A stretch of DNA of 64,000 bases from Anaerococcus ihuae (GTDB lineage: Bacteria > Bacillota > Clostridia > Tissierellales > Peptoniphilaceae), in NCBI RefSeq assembly GCF_928368155.1, contig NZ_CAKMRU010000001.1, forward strand, positions 936,001 to 1,000,000. Reading direction: 5' to 3'. A model generated the notes under the pieces. It searched no databases. It was not told the origin of the DNA and saw nothing but the letters and a program-made list of their open reading frames with translations. Shown piece by piece: positions 18,210 to 27,541 of this stretch. The position numbers were made by a program, and so were the translations under genes. Within the stretch, counting starts at the first letter, position 1, and each line of letters opens with the position of its first letter.

Positions 18210-20193
18210 CTTGTAATTCCTCCTCTAAATATTCTTTAATTGCTTTTTGTAGCATAAGTTCTGCTTCCTCAATGCTCATATCAAGTTGAGTTGCAGCTGA
18301 GGTCAAATGTCCTCCTCCTCCAATTCTTTCCAAAATTAATTGAACTGAAATATCTCCCAAACTTCTTCCTGATATGTGAATTTTATCATTTGATCTTGTC
18401 AAAACAAAACTTGCTTTAACGCCTTTTATATTTAATAAATCATCAGCCGCTTGACTTGCTATTAAAGTTGAACCGTCCATTTCCCTATTGAAATGACCAA
18501 TTGCTATAAAATCGTAAACAACTGTCGAATCGGCTATAACTTCTGATTTATATTTAACTATTTCAAAATCATCTTTGAACATTCTTTTAATTATTATAGA
18601 ATCTGCTCCCCATCTTTTTAAAATTGATGCAGCTTCAAAAGTTCTTACTCCAGTTTGATAAACAAAATTTTTAGTATCTACAGTCAAACCTGCAAGAAGG
18701 GCTTCCGCAACTGGAACTCTAGCCTTAAACGATTCATCAAAATAATTTAAAATTTCTGTTACGAGCTCACTTGCACTTGATGCATAGGGTTCAATGTAAG
18801 AAATTGTAGCATTTCTGATATAATCATTTCCCCTTCTGTGATGGTCAATTATTACAATTTGATCAGTTTTATCCAAAAGTGATGGAGCTTCTGTAGAATT
18901 TTTTCTGTGATTATCCGTAACTATCACTAAAGATCCTTGATCCATTAATTCTAAAGCCCTTACTTCTGTAACAAGATCTTCTTTAAAACCTTCTAAATCT
19001 TCAACAGTTTTATTGTAAATATTTTCAATTGGTTTATTTACATCATTTAAAACAAAATAACATTTTTTACCAATACTTTTTATTCCCTCATAAATTCCAA
19101 GGGCAGATCCAAATGAATCCATGTCTGGATTATTGTGACCCATGACAAAAACTTTTGAAGAATTTTCCACCATTCTTTTTAAAGCTTGAGAAATGACACG
19201 ACTTCTTACTTTCGAAATTTTTTCTGTTGCTTTTGATTTTCCTCCAAAGTATTCGTAATTATCTCCCTCTTTAATTACAACTTGATCGCCTCCACGAGAT
19301 AGTGCAATATCAATAGAAATTCTGGATTCTTCGTAAACATCAAAAGGTTTTGAACCTGACAAACCTACACCAACTGATAGGGTTGGCTCAATGGAGTTTC
19401 CTTTTTTCACATCCCTGACCATATCCAAAATTTCAAATTTACCTTCATAAATTTTTTTGTAATCTTCATAATGAATCATAACAATATACCTGTCATTTTC
19501 ATATTTTCTGACCATGGCACCATATTTATCAAAATAATTCATTATAAGCTTATCAATCTTTCCTGTTACAGATGACATATCGCTTGCTTTGGTTGATTGT
19601 CTTAAATCATCGAAATTATCGATATACATTGTCAAAACTACAAGTCTTCTGTCTTTAAATATTTTTTTAATGTTTTCATCACTTGTATTGTCAATTCCAT
19701 AGACAAAGGTAAGCTCATCATCAAATTTTTCTCTTTTTATTGTAGAATAATAAAATTCATAAATTTTATCATAAATATTAACTGTAATAGGATCTGTTGA
19801 TTTTTTTGTAAAATCAATTGAATTAAAATCTGCTATAAAATTATTTACACTTTTTCCTATCAAATTTTTGGCTTCAAATAATTCTTTAAAATTAGAATTG
19901 TGCCATTTAATAGTTTTCCCCTCTTCTAAGATTACTATAGGAAATGGCATTTGAAAAACAACATTTTTAGTTATTTCGTCAAATGAATAATCCATCTCAT
20001 CTATATATGCTTGAAAATAATCTTCATTGTGATCGTCAATTTTTTTTATATAAAAATATAGTAAAACCACAAAAATTAAACCAATGGTTGCAAATATTTT
20101 TTCATAAAAAAATAAGATTAAAGAAATAAGCAGAGGTAATATTAATATAAATATATAATTTTCTTTTGTAAAATACCTTAATTTATCTTTCAT
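18190..20193 (-). CDS. gdpP: Cyclic-di-AMP phosphodiesterase GdpP
   Basis: Membrane-anchored phosphodiesterase that degrades c-di-AMP and so affects cell-wall and potassium homeostasis. Two hydrophobic helices (about 10-50) precede a PAS-like region (about 75-140), a degenerate GGDEF domain (about 170-300, with SRGGDQ in place of a catalytic motif), and a DHH-DHHA1 module (about 335-655) containing MGHNNPDMDSFGSA, VIIDHHRRG and GGGGHLTSAA. The length of 667 is typical. It overlaps DUF2232 and rplI, as in the yybS-yybT-rplI cluster of Bacillus. Confidence 0.95.
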   Translation of the reverse strand: MKDKLRYFTKENYIFILILPLLISLILFFYEKIFATIGLIFVVLLYFYIKKIDDHNEDYFQAYIDEMDYSFDEITKNVVFQMPFPIVILEEGKTIKWHNSNFKELFEAKNLIGKSVNNFIADFNSIDFTKKSTDPITVNIYDKIYEFYYSTIKREKFDDELTFVYGIDNTSDENIKKIFKDRRLVVLTMYIDNFDDLRQSTKASDMSSVTGKIDKLIMNYFDKYGAMVRKYENDRYIVMIHYEDYKKIYEGKFEILDMVRDVKKGNSIEPTLSVGVGLSGSKPFDVYEESRISIDIALSRGGDQVVIKEGDNYEYFGGKSKATEKISKVRSRVISQALKRMVENSSKVFVMGHNNPDMDSFGSALGIYEGIKSIGKKCYFVLNDVNKPIENIYNKTVEDLEGFKEDLVTEVRALELMDQGSLVIVTDNHRKNSTEAPSLLDKTDQIVIIDHHRRGNDYIRNATISYIEPYASSASELVTEILNYFDESFKARVPVAEALLAGLTVDTKNFVYQTGVRTFEAASILKRWGADSIIIKRMFKDDFEIVKYKSEVIADSTVVYDFIAIGHFNREMDGSTLIASQAADDLLNIKGVKASFVLTRSNDKIHISGRSLGDISVQLILERIGGGGHLTSAATQLDMSIEEAELMLQKAIKEYLEEELQDEDNID

Positions 20194-21077
20194 CTTATCC
20201 TCACTTTTTTTCTAAAATTAACAAATGTGTCAATAAATCCAATAAGGGCAATTATTTCTCCTGCATATGAAAATAATATAAACATTAAAAACCAGTTGAA
20301 AACCCTTGATATTTTGTTTTTTCTTAATGATACAAAATAATCTATAAGTAAAATTCCATTTAAAGAAAATATTAATTTCAAAGTCATTATTGAATTTAAA
20401 TATATAAACTCTTCTGAAAATCCTAACAGTTTACTTAAAACTACCGAAATAATCAAGGATGCAAAAATAAGCTTTAAATCTTTCACTTCAATTCTTATAG
20501 TATTGATTATTCTTAAATCTCTTATATTTTCATCTTTATAATTCAAGTAATTTCTAACTAATTTTAAAGAAATCATACTATAAATTAATGAAAAGAAAAC
20601 TATAAGCGATGGCATAGTTGTTAGACTTTTTCTTATTATTTCCTTATCAAATTTAAAATCTTGTTCGACAAATACTTGCTCTACGTTTTTTACTAAATCA
20701 TTTATTTTAAAATCTGTCTTAGTGTAAAGATACCCAATAATCGCCAAAGATAAAACTGAAAATATTAGTGTAAGTATTTTTATAGAATCCTTGTCAGTTT
20801 TATTTCTTTTAATTATATAAAAAATTACAAGTCCAGATATTAACATAGGAAGCATTAAGAAATATGCTAATCTTCTATCAATTAAAGCCAGAATTAATCC
20901 GCTTACAAATAAAAATATTGGTTTATTTTTATCATCCAAGTCCCACAATTTTATAGCCGTAAAAATTGGCACACAAAATGCAAAAATCAAATAGTAGCTA
21001 GATAAAAAAATTAATCCTACATTTATCAGTCCAAAGATTATTGCACTCACTTTTTCATTTTTTTTATTATCAACCAT
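20190..21077 (-). CDS. DUF2232 (YybS-like) membrane protein
   Basis: Polytopic membrane protein, 295 residues with about eight hydrophobic segments. Position directly upstream of gdpP with a 4-nt overlap matches the conserved yybS gene. Some DUF2232 proteins resemble S components of ECF transporters, but no substrate can be inferred here. First gene of the replication-associated operon. Confidence 0.75.
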   Translation of the reverse strand: MVDNKKNEKVSAIIFGLINVGLIFLSSYYLIFAFCVPIFTAIKLWDLDDKNKPIFLFVSGLILALIDRRLAYFLMLPMLISGLVIFYIIKRNKTDKDSIKILTLIFSVLSLAIIGYLYTKTDFKINDLVKNVEQVFVEQDFKFDKEIIRKSLTTMPSLIVFFSLIYSMISLKLVRNYLNYKDENIRDLRIINTIRIEVKDLKLIFASLIISVVLSKLLGFSEEFIYLNSIMTLKLIFSLNGILLIDYFVSLRKNKISRVFNWFLMFILFSYAGEIIALIGFIDTFVNFRKKVRIR

Positions 21078-21133
21078 AAAAATCCTTTCTATTTTTTTAG
21101 GATGTTTATCACATAGATTATACGATTTTTAAT

Positions 21134-21164
21134 AAAAAAAAGCTAACCTAAAACTAAGGTTAGC
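21134..21164 (-). terminator. Intrinsic terminator of the ssu-type operon
   Basis: Minus strand GCTAACCT / AGGTTAGC stem with a 7-nt loop followed by eight T-rich positions, 30 nt after the ABC ATPase stop. Confidence 0.85.
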
Positions 21165-21193
21165 AATAATTTGAATTTTCATTTTGAAATAAA

Positions 21194-21940
21194 CTAGTAA
21201 TTTAAAATTTTCAAAATTTTGTTTCTGTATTCAATAAATTTTTCACTTGTCCTATCTCTTGGATAATCCAAATCTATATCTACAACTTCTTTAACTCTAC
21301 CAGGTCTTGGCTCCATTATTATAATTTTTGTAGACATATAAACAGCTTCTTCTACATCGTGAGTAACCATAATCATAAGATTTTTAATTTCTTGCCACAA
21401 GTTTAAAATTTCATCTTGCATATTCATTCTTGTAAAAGCATCCAAGCTTCCCAAAGGCTCATCTAGCAGGAATACTTCTGGTTTTGAAATCATAGTCCTA
21501 ATTAATGAAACTCTTTGGGCCATTCCACCTGATAATTCTTTTGGATAAGAATTTTTAAATTCACTAAGGCCTACTTTTTTTAGCATTTGATTAATTTCTT
21601 TCTCATCAATTTTTTCTTCGTTTTTTAATGATCCAGAAAATCCCACATTTTCACCAACACTAAGCCAAGGAAAAAGTGTAGGTTTTTGAAAGACCATGCC
21701 CTTTCTTGATGATGGTCTATCGATAATTTCTTTATCCAATAAAATTTCACCTTGGCTTGGTTTAATTAGTCCTGAAATTAATCTTAACATGGTTGATTTC
21801 CCACAACCTGATGGGCCAACTATTGAAACAAATTCATTATTTTTTATTGATAAATTTATATTTTTTAGGGCATGTGTTTTTTCATCTTCGTCTATTTTTT
21901 CAAAAACTTTTGATACATTTTTTAATTCTAATTTTTCCAT
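21194..21940 (-). CDS. ABC transporter ATPase, sulfonate/taurine type
   Basis: ATPase of an importer in the SsuB/TauB/ThiZ family. The 248 residues have Walker A GPSGCGKSTMLR near 42, Q-loop MVFQKPTLFPWLSVGENV, signature LSGGMAQRVSLIR near 140, Walker B EVFLLDEPLGSLDAFTR and the H-loop MMVTHDVEEAV. It is the third gene of the permease/binding-protein operon (1-nt gap). The Cys-type T-box upstream suggests a sulfur compound as cargo. Confidence 0.9.
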   Translation of the reverse strand: MEKLELKNVSKVFEKIDEDEKTHALKNINLSIKNNEFVSIVGPSGCGKSTMLRLISGLIKPSQGEILLDKEIIDRPSSRKGMVFQKPTLFPWLSVGENVGFSGSLKNEEKIDEKEINQMLKKVGLSEFKNSYPKELSGGMAQRVSLIRTMISKPEVFLLDEPLGSLDAFTRMNMQDEILNLWQEIKNLMIMVTHDVEEAVYMSTKIIIMEPRPGRVKEVVDIDLDYPRDRTSEKFIEYRNKILKILNY

Positions 21941-21941
21941 T

Positions 21942-22907
21942 CTACACTTCCTTTTGCCAACTTAAGGCCTTGTTAGAAATCTTTTTTAAAATTACATTTA
22001 CTATTATAAAGGTAAAAGCCAAAATAATTATTGCTCCATACATTGAAGAATAATCTGCCCATGAAGATTTCCAAGTTATATACCAACCAAGTCCAGATTC
22101 TACACCGAGCATTTCTGCAACGATTAGTGATGTACAAGCTGAACTCATTGCTGAAATTAATCCTTGAAAAATATTTGGACTTGCTGATGGAAGAGCAATT
22201 TTTCTTACCAATTCATTTTCACTTGCTCCCAAAGTTTTTGCAGCTTCATAATAGGATTTATTTACATTTTTAATTCCTGTCATTGTTGCAAGAGTTGTTT
22301 GAAACCAAACTCCAAGTCCAATTATAAAAACAGCTCCCCCAAAAAGACTTGTCGCAAGAACCATAACTACAGGTATCCAAGTTGTTGTAGGAATTGGCCC
22401 TAATAATTTTAAAAAAGGATCAACCCAATAATCTACTTTTTTTGAATATCCTGCTAGAATTCCTGTAATAATTCCAATAATTGAGCCGATTATATATCCT
22501 GTAAATAATAATTTTAAACTCGCAAGGGTTGATTCAAGTAAAAATCCCTTATCAGCAATCATAGAATTTAAAATCATATCAAGCCATGCAAAATATGGTA
22601 AAGGCAAAATTGCAAATTTCAAAGTTAAAAGATCATAAATTGTTAAAAGCAAAAATACAAAGGCAAATAAGGGCACCTTATAAGCCAAATTTTCGCTTAA
22701 CTTTTCATTTTTAAATGATATTATAAAAAATATCCCATAAATTGCCAGTAAACTAATTAAAAAATATAAATATACTGGGGTAGCTAGCATTTCTTTGTCA
22801 TAATTTGGAAAATATAAGTATTCTAAAACTGAAAATATACCAAAAATTATTGGCAAAATTTTTCTAAAAATATTTTTTTTCCTTTTATCATCTTTAATCT
22901 CTTCCAT
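21942..22907 (-). CDS. ABC transporter permease, sulfonate/taurine type
   Basis: Inner-membrane permease of the SsuC/TauC/NitT family, 321 residues. About seven to eight hydrophobic segments are visible; the first four (about 13-115) are an extra N-terminal part beyond the core. The ATPase-contact EAA loop is YEAAKTLGASENELVRKIALPSASPNIFQGL (about 218-248). Preceded by the binding protein with a 26-nt gap. Confidence 0.88.
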   Translation of the reverse strand: MEEIKDDKRKKNIFRKILPIIFGIFSVLEYLYFPNYDKEMLATPVYLYFLISLLAIYGIFFIISFKNEKLSENLAYKVPLFAFVFLLLTIYDLLTLKFAILPLPYFAWLDMILNSMIADKGFLLESTLASLKLLFTGYIIGSIIGIITGILAGYSKKVDYWVDPFLKLLGPIPTTTWIPVVMVLATSLFGGAVFIIGLGVWFQTTLATMTGIKNVNKSYYEAAKTLGASENELVRKIALPSASPNIFQGLISAMSSACTSLIVAEMLGVESGLGWYITWKSSWADYSSMYGAIIILAFTFIIVNVILKKISNKALSWQKEV

Positions 22908-22933
22908 ATTTTATCCTTTTCTATACTTAAAAT

Positions 22934-24049
22934 TTATTTTTCATCATAAAAACTTCCCATTGGAAGCCAGTATGATTTCATTAATTCATCAACACTTCTT
23001 TCATCTTCAATAAGACCAATTTCTTTATAATCTGTAAAAATTGATTTTAAAGTTTTTTCTGCAAGTTCATTTTTTACAGAATAATCATAAGATTTTATAA
23101 GCTCAAGCCCTGCGTCAAAATCTCCACTTGCAAGCTTATTATCATATAATTTTTGAGTAGCTTCTTTCGGATTATTTTGCATATAAGAATTTGCTTCTTG
23201 GATAGCAGATGCTACTTTTTCAGCTATTAATGGATTTTCTTTTGCAAATTTTCCATTAAAGGCAAGGACACAGCAAACTTCTTTTCCAAAATCTTCATCG
23301 TGAGTCATAGATCTTATCGCTCTAATTTCTCCCTTATCAACAAATTTTTTTGCAAATTGATCATCCAAAACTGCAGAATCAATCTCTCCATCTTTCATTG
23401 CTTGGATAATTGCTGCATTATCAACTTGTTTGTAGCTAATCTTGTCAGGATCTACATTATCGTGGTTGAAAAATCTTAGGGCTGTATTGTGGTTTGAATT
23501 TCCTATTCCATTTGTAATTGCAAGATTTTTTCCTTCAAGCTCTTTTGTTTTTGTAATTTTGCTTTCATTTAAAACATAAAGTGATTTACATCCTGTGTGA
23601 GATGCTGAAGAAAATACTATATCAAGTCCTTTTGTTGCAGGAACAACCATTCCTGCAAATTCTCCAACTAAACCGTCAAGCTTTCCACTTCCAAGGGCAT
23701 CTTTTGGATTTTTTGTGTTTACAAATTCAACTTCAATATCACGATCTTTAAAATATCCATTTAAATTTGCAATATTTGGTCCTCCCAAGCACAAGTCACC
23801 AGAATATCCTAATTTTATTTTGTCCTTGTATCTTGGTTCTTCTTTTATATCCTTTTTTGCATTTTCATCTGCAATTTTTTGTACATCTTCAAATTTTTTA
23901 TCTTTTTTACTTTTTTTATTTGAAAATGTGCTTTTGTTTTCGGATAAATTATTTGATGAATTTTCTCCGGTATTTATTTGACTTTGGCATCCTGTAAATA
24001 TAAGAGATCCAATTAGTAACGCTCCAACAATTTTTGATTTGATTTTCAT
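22934..24049 (-). CDS. ABC transporter substrate-binding lipoprotein
   Basis: Extracellular binding protein of the SsuA/TauA/NMT1 group, 371 residues. A signal peptide ends in a lipobox-like LIFTGC (cysteine near residue 20), then a charged, low-complexity linker to residue 75. The binding domain contains IKLGYSGDLCLGGPNIANL and DGLVGEFAGMVVPATKGLDIV. First gene of the operon; a T-box leader precedes it and AGGAGG lies just before the ATG. Ligand not determinable; sulfonates, taurine or another sulfur source fits the regulation. Confidence 0.85.
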   Translation of the reverse strand: MKIKSKIVGALLIGSLIFTGCQSQINTGENSSNNLSENKSTFSNKKSKKDKKFEDVQKIADENAKKDIKEEPRYKDKIKLGYSGDLCLGGPNIANLNGYFKDRDIEVEFVNTKNPKDALGSGKLDGLVGEFAGMVVPATKGLDIVFSSASHTGCKSLYVLNESKITKTKELEGKNLAITNGIGNSNHNTALRFFNHDNVDPDKISYKQVDNAAIIQAMKDGEIDSAVLDDQFAKKFVDKGEIRAIRSMTHDEDFGKEVCCVLAFNGKFAKENPLIAEKVASAIQEANSYMQNNPKEATQKLYDNKLASGDFDAGLELIKSYDYSVKNELAEKTLKSIFTDYKEIGLIEDERSVDELMKSYWLPMGSFYDEK

Positions 24050-24084
24050 AAATCCTCCTAAAATTTTTTATATAAAAAACAATA

Positions 24085-24320
24085 GAAAAAGCCCGTCCCA
24101 AACAAAGGACGAGCTACCGTGATTCCACCTTTTTATTTTCATTAAATAATAAAAACCTCTCAGGGTCTATTAACCCTTATCTCTATAACGGGAGAAGCCG
24201 CTGCAGCCTAATATCGGTGCAGAACTCAAAGATGCATTTCAATTTGTTTTAACTTGGTTAATCTCAGCAAATAACCTCTCTGTAAAGTATGACAAATCTA
24301 CTCTTCTTTTCATTGTTTTT
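24085..24320 (-). promoter_or_regulatory. T-box leader, probably cysteine-specific
   Basis: Minus strand leader with a Stem I AGAGAGG, a CUUUGAG after the specifier, and the T-box GGTGGAATCACGG (24117-24129), followed by terminator stem GCTCGTCC / GGACGGGC and a T run (about 24086-24114). Counting back from CUUUGAG as in the serS T-box gives UGC (Cys; complement of 24234-24236). UGGA in the T-box would pair with discriminator U73 of tRNA-Cys. The alternative reading GAA-AUG (Met) fits the discriminator less well. Confidence 0.85.
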
Positions 24321-24335
24321 TTATATTACGAAACT

Positions 24336-24364
24336 ATTATACAAATTCATACTAATTTAGTCAA
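24336..24364 (-). promoter_or_regulatory. Sigma-A promoter of the T-box/ABC operon
   Basis: Minus strand TTGACT (24359-24364), 17-bp spacer, TATAAT (24336-24341), placing the transcript start at the beginning of the T-box leader. Confidence 0.8.
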
Positions 24365-24489
24365 GATTAGATCCGAAATTTTAAAAAATTTTTTTCAATC
24401 TTTTTTCATTTCAAAACACACATTTTAAATATATTTTATTTGCTTATATAGGGTATATTTAAATTAAGAAGAAGAGGGAAGTGAGATTT

Positions 24490-26610
24490 ATGGAAAATGA
24501 AAAAAATATAAAATTAAGCATTATCTCTGATACTCATATTTTGGCAAGGGAATTGATGGCTGATAATAAAGAATTCAATATGGCTATTAAATATGATAGA
24601 AAATTTTTGGTTGAAGGAAAAGGACTTTTGAAAGAAGCTTTGAAACTTTCTAGTTTAAATGACAGCAAATATATACTAATTCCAGGAGATTTGACAAAAG
24701 ATGGGGAAAAACTTTCTCATTTAGAAACAAAAGAAATTTTAAAAGCTTGGATAGATGAAGATCCTTCAAGAAGAATTTTTTTAATTCCAGGAAACCACGA
24801 CATAAACAATAAGCAAGCTTTTGACTATAAAAATTTAAAAAATACAGATTATATTAGTCCAAAAGATTTTTTTGAAATTTATGATTTTTTATACCAGGAT
24901 AAAGTTTTAGAATTTTATAAGGATACAGATATTTTTAAATCCTATCTTGATTTTATTAATAAAAAATACAACAGAAATTTCGAAAATTCTTATTATGGAC
25001 AAGGATACGGATCTTATCTTGCAAGAATAAACACAAATTTGAAAGAAAAAAACTCCCTATCCTTAATTTTTCTTGATACTTCAATTTATTCTTGTGATTA
25101 TGAACAAAATCACAAAGACGCAAAAAATAATGTAGTTGGAGCCCTTGATAAAAATTTAATAAAATGGGCAATAGAAAAAATAGACGAGGCAAAAAAAAGA
25201 GCTGACATGGTTTTTGTAATATCTCACCATGCCTTTATTCCAAATTTTAGAGATCAAAGACTGGTTTTGGGACCATTTATTATAAAAAATTGGAATGAAA
25301 AATACAAAGACTGTGACCCAAGAATTAACAACAAACTTCCAATAGAAGTTTTGGCAGATATGGGAGTAAAATTTTTGTTCACTGGTCACTTACACGAAAA
25401 TGGAACTGCAAAATATAAGTCAGTTTTGGGAAATGAAATTTTTAATATTCAAACGGGATCAACTGTGACCTATCCCCTTCCAATAAGACACCTTAATGTT
25501 TTAGATGATGTAAAAGAATTTCAAGGCTTCTCCCTTGATTCAAAAACTCAATTAATCAAATCCTTTACCTTTACAAATTTATCGGGCGAGAAAATAAAAA
25601 TTGATAATTCAATTGCATATGCCCTAAAAAATCAATTATCCTTAAAGGATGTTTTGTTTAATTATGTTCATTCAATGGCAAAAAATCCTTTAATTTCTGA
25701 AATGGATATAAAAAAATTTGCCCTTGAAAGGCTAAATTCAAATTTAAAAATAAAGCTTCCGGAAAATGGCTATATAAATGAACTTCTAAAAATTTATAAA
25801 AATAAATTTCCTATTCACGTAAAAAAATTAGGTTTTATAAATATCCTTGAGGCTAATGGAGAAATTTTTATAAAAATAGATTCATACAAATCCCATGCCT
25901 TGATTAAGGCAAAAAATTTGGAAGAATGTTTGGAAATTTTGATAAAACAATTTGAAGAAAAAATTATGACCACCGATAATATGATTTATTATTACGATAA
26001 AATCATGAAAAAAGGGCTTTCTATGAAAATTTCAGAAGATGGCCATACTCTTTACAATTTCGCAAATTATATTTACCAATACAGGGCTCTTGATGAGAAG
26101 ACTACTCCTTCTTTTGTAGTTGAATTTATGGCAAAATTAAATAATCCACAATATTCAATCACAGATGAAATTATAAATTATTGCCATGATGAAATAAATG
26201 AAATTTTTGAATTTTTGACAAAAAATATAAGATTTGAAATAGACGGATCAAAAGATGATTTTTTTGATAAACTTGTTTCAATAAAAGGATTATTCTTTAG
26301 AAGCCTAATAAGGTATTTAAAAAGAAAATCAAATACACTTTTTGATCTTTTGACCTTTATATCAAAATTTATTCTTAAAAAAAGAAATGTTCAAGGCGTT
26401 GACCTTGCAAGATATATAGTAAATTATAAAAAAGTAACGAGCATCAAACAAAATATAGGCAAAAAAATGTTTGGTAGGGCAAATCTAAGATCATATATAA
26501 TAGACTTGGTAAAATCAATCAACAATGAAGTAATAGAAACTTACGAAAATGAAGATTTAAACGAAAGAGACCACTACTTTTCATATGTGGAATATGAAGA
26601 TGAAAGATAA
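24490..26610 (+). CDS. Metallophosphoesterase, large
   Basis: Calcineurin-like phosphoesterase, 706 residues from the ATG at 24490. Metal-binding motifs are SIISDTHI (start), ILIPGDLTKDGEK, IFLIPGNHDINN near 98, VISHHAF near 245, and LFTGHLHENG near 298. Residues beyond about 380 are helical, with no domain I recognise. The frame extends to a GTG at 24481, but AGAGGGA precedes it too closely and suits the ATG. There is no signal peptide. Substrate unknown. Monocistronic, ended by the hairpin at 26648-26712. Confidence 0.85.
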   Translation: MENEKNIKLSIISDTHILARELMADNKEFNMAIKYDRKFLVEGKGLLKEALKLSSLNDSKYILIPGDLTKDGEKLSHLETKEILKAWIDEDPSRRIFLIPGNHDINNKQAFDYKNLKNTDYISPKDFFEIYDFLYQDKVLEFYKDTDIFKSYLDFINKKYNRNFENSYYGQGYGSYLARINTNLKEKNSLSLIFLDTSIYSCDYEQNHKDAKNNVVGALDKNLIKWAIEKIDEAKKRADMVFVISHHAFIPNFRDQRLVLGPFIIKNWNEKYKDCDPRINNKLPIEVLADMGVKFLFTGHLHENGTAKYKSVLGNEIFNIQTGSTVTYPLPIRHLNVLDDVKEFQGFSLDSKTQLIKSFTFTNLSGEKIKIDNSIAYALKNQLSLKDVLFNYVHSMAKNPLISEMDIKKFALERLNSNLKIKLPENGYINELLKIYKNKFPIHVKKLGFINILEANGEIFIKIDSYKSHALIKAKNLEECLEILIKQFEEKIMTTDNMIYYYDKIMKKGLSMKISEDGHTLYNFANYIYQYRALDEKTTPSFVVEFMAKLNNPQYSITDEIINYCHDEINEIFEFLTKNIRFEIDGSKDDFFDKLVSIKGLFFRSLIRYLKRKSNTLFDLLTFISKFILKKRNVQGVDLARYIVNYKKVTSIKQNIGKKMFGRANLRSYIIDLVKSINNEVIETYENEDLNERDHYFSYVEYEDER

Positions 26611-26647
26611 AATCCTCTTGCAAAAATAATAATCATTTCAAATTCTT

Positions 26648-26712
26648 AAAAAAATTCTACTAGGATTAGAATCAAAAAATGCAATATATGCAAAAATCCT
26701 AGTAGAATTTTT
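26648..26712 (+). terminator. Intrinsic terminator with a long loop
   Basis: AAAAATTCTACTAGGATT / AATCCTAGTAGAATTTTTT stem of about 17 bp with a loop of about 30 nt, T-rich on both strands, between converging genes. Confidence 0.75.
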
Positions 26713-26742
26713 TATTTCTAATAATTTTTTTATACATCTTTT

Positions 26743-27333
26743 TTAACTTGCTATAATAATTTCTTTTGCAAGAGAATCTTCGACATTTATAATAAATTCA
26801 AGACCATTTCCCATACATTTATTTACATAATCCAAAAATTCCTCTTGGTCCATATACATAGGATCTGCCAAGCCACTTCTTGCAAATAATTTCACATTAT
26901 CATCAAGTTTAAATTTGTACTCACCTCGATCTAGAACTGTATCTCCACTTCCTTCATTTATATTTTCATTATAATTTAAAACACCAGTGAAAATTAAATA
27001 CCCATCTTCAAATTTTACATGGTCAATAAAACCAAATCTAGGATCTGCTTTAGAATTGTCAATTAAAACCGCTGAATAAGATCCTGAATCAGTCAAAATA
27101 TTTAAATCTTCTTTTTGATCTTCATTAGCCTTATTTTCAGTTTTTTTAGATGAATTTTTTTGAATATTATTACTTTTTATCGAAGACTTATCATCTGAAA
27201 TATTTTCACTTGAAATATTTGAAATGATTTTTTCATTTATATTTGAATCATTTTCTATAATTCTTGTAGATTTTTTTGAACATCCAGATAAAATAATGGA
27301 TAAAAAAAGTAAATATATTAATTTATTTTTCAT
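26743..27333 (-). CDS. Hypothetical lipoprotein
   Basis: A 196-residue protein with signal peptide and lipobox IILSGC (cysteine near residue 18), then a Ser/Asn/Lys-rich linker (20-75) and a globular part of about 115 residues containing DPRFGFIDHVKFEDGYLIFTGVLNYN. I do not recognise the family. It may be exported and membrane-anchored. Upstream lies the terminator of crt, split by an inserted element. Confidence 0.65.
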   Translation of the reverse strand: MKNKLIYLLFLSIILSGCSKKSTRIIENDSNINEKIISNISSENISDDKSSIKSNNIQKNSSKKTENKANEDQKEDLNILTDSGSYSAVLIDNSKADPRFGFIDHVKFEDGYLIFTGVLNYNENINEGSGDTVLDRGEYKFKLDDNVKLFARSGLADPMYMDQEEFLDYVNKCMGNGLEFIINVEDSLAKEIIIAS

Positions 27334-27351
27334 AATTTTTCCTTTAAAAAA

Positions 27352-27370
27352 AGCCCAGCTAAACTGGGCT
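27352..27370 (-). terminator. Left copy of duplicated crt terminator
   Basis: AGCCCAGCTAAACTGGGCT, a perfect 7-bp stem. On the minus strand it is followed by seven T residues, so it is the working terminator for transcripts from crt. A nearly identical copy lies at 27542-27560. Confidence 0.8.
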
Positions 27371-27541
27371 CAGGCTGTTGACAAACTCAAAAATTCCCCA
27401 TTTCGACCGAGTGAAACGAGCGGAGAAATCTCATGAGATCTCTCCGTGCGTTCGTTTCACTCGCTTAGTCGAGATGGGTTTTAACTTAATTTTATTTTTG
27501 AATTGTTAATGAATTATTAAACTGACTTTGTCTACGCTCTG
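27371..27541. mobile_element. Terminator-inserted element, copy 1 (171 bp)
   Basis: Imperfect terminal inverted repeats (CAGGCTGTTGACAAA at the left, TTTGTCTACGCTCTG at the right; 13 of 18 positions match when one is reversed). The core 27399-27476 is a long palindrome centred on AATCTCATGAGAT. It is flanked by 19-bp duplications of the crt terminator hairpin (27352-27370 and 27542-27560, one mismatch). No coding capacity. It closely resembles copy 2 at 39870-40040, which has the same length. Confidence 0.8.

Noticed and set aside
24231-24240. Reading the ABC-operon T-box specifier as AUG (methionine), directly after GAA
   Set aside because: Alignment from the conserved CUUUGAG side gives UGC, and the T-box UGGA pairs with U73 of tRNA-Cys rather than A73 of tRNA-Met. 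Kept only as an alternative.
27224-27436. Open frame ending PFRPSETSGEIS on the + strand
   Set aside because: It reads through the lipoprotein start, the terminator and the palindromic element; such FRPSE endings come from the repeat, not a gene.
27399-27476. Palindrome pair at 27399 and 39870 region as a CRISPR array or tRNA-like gene
   Set aside because: Only one repeat per locus, no regular spacers, and no cloverleaf; they belong to the inserted elements.
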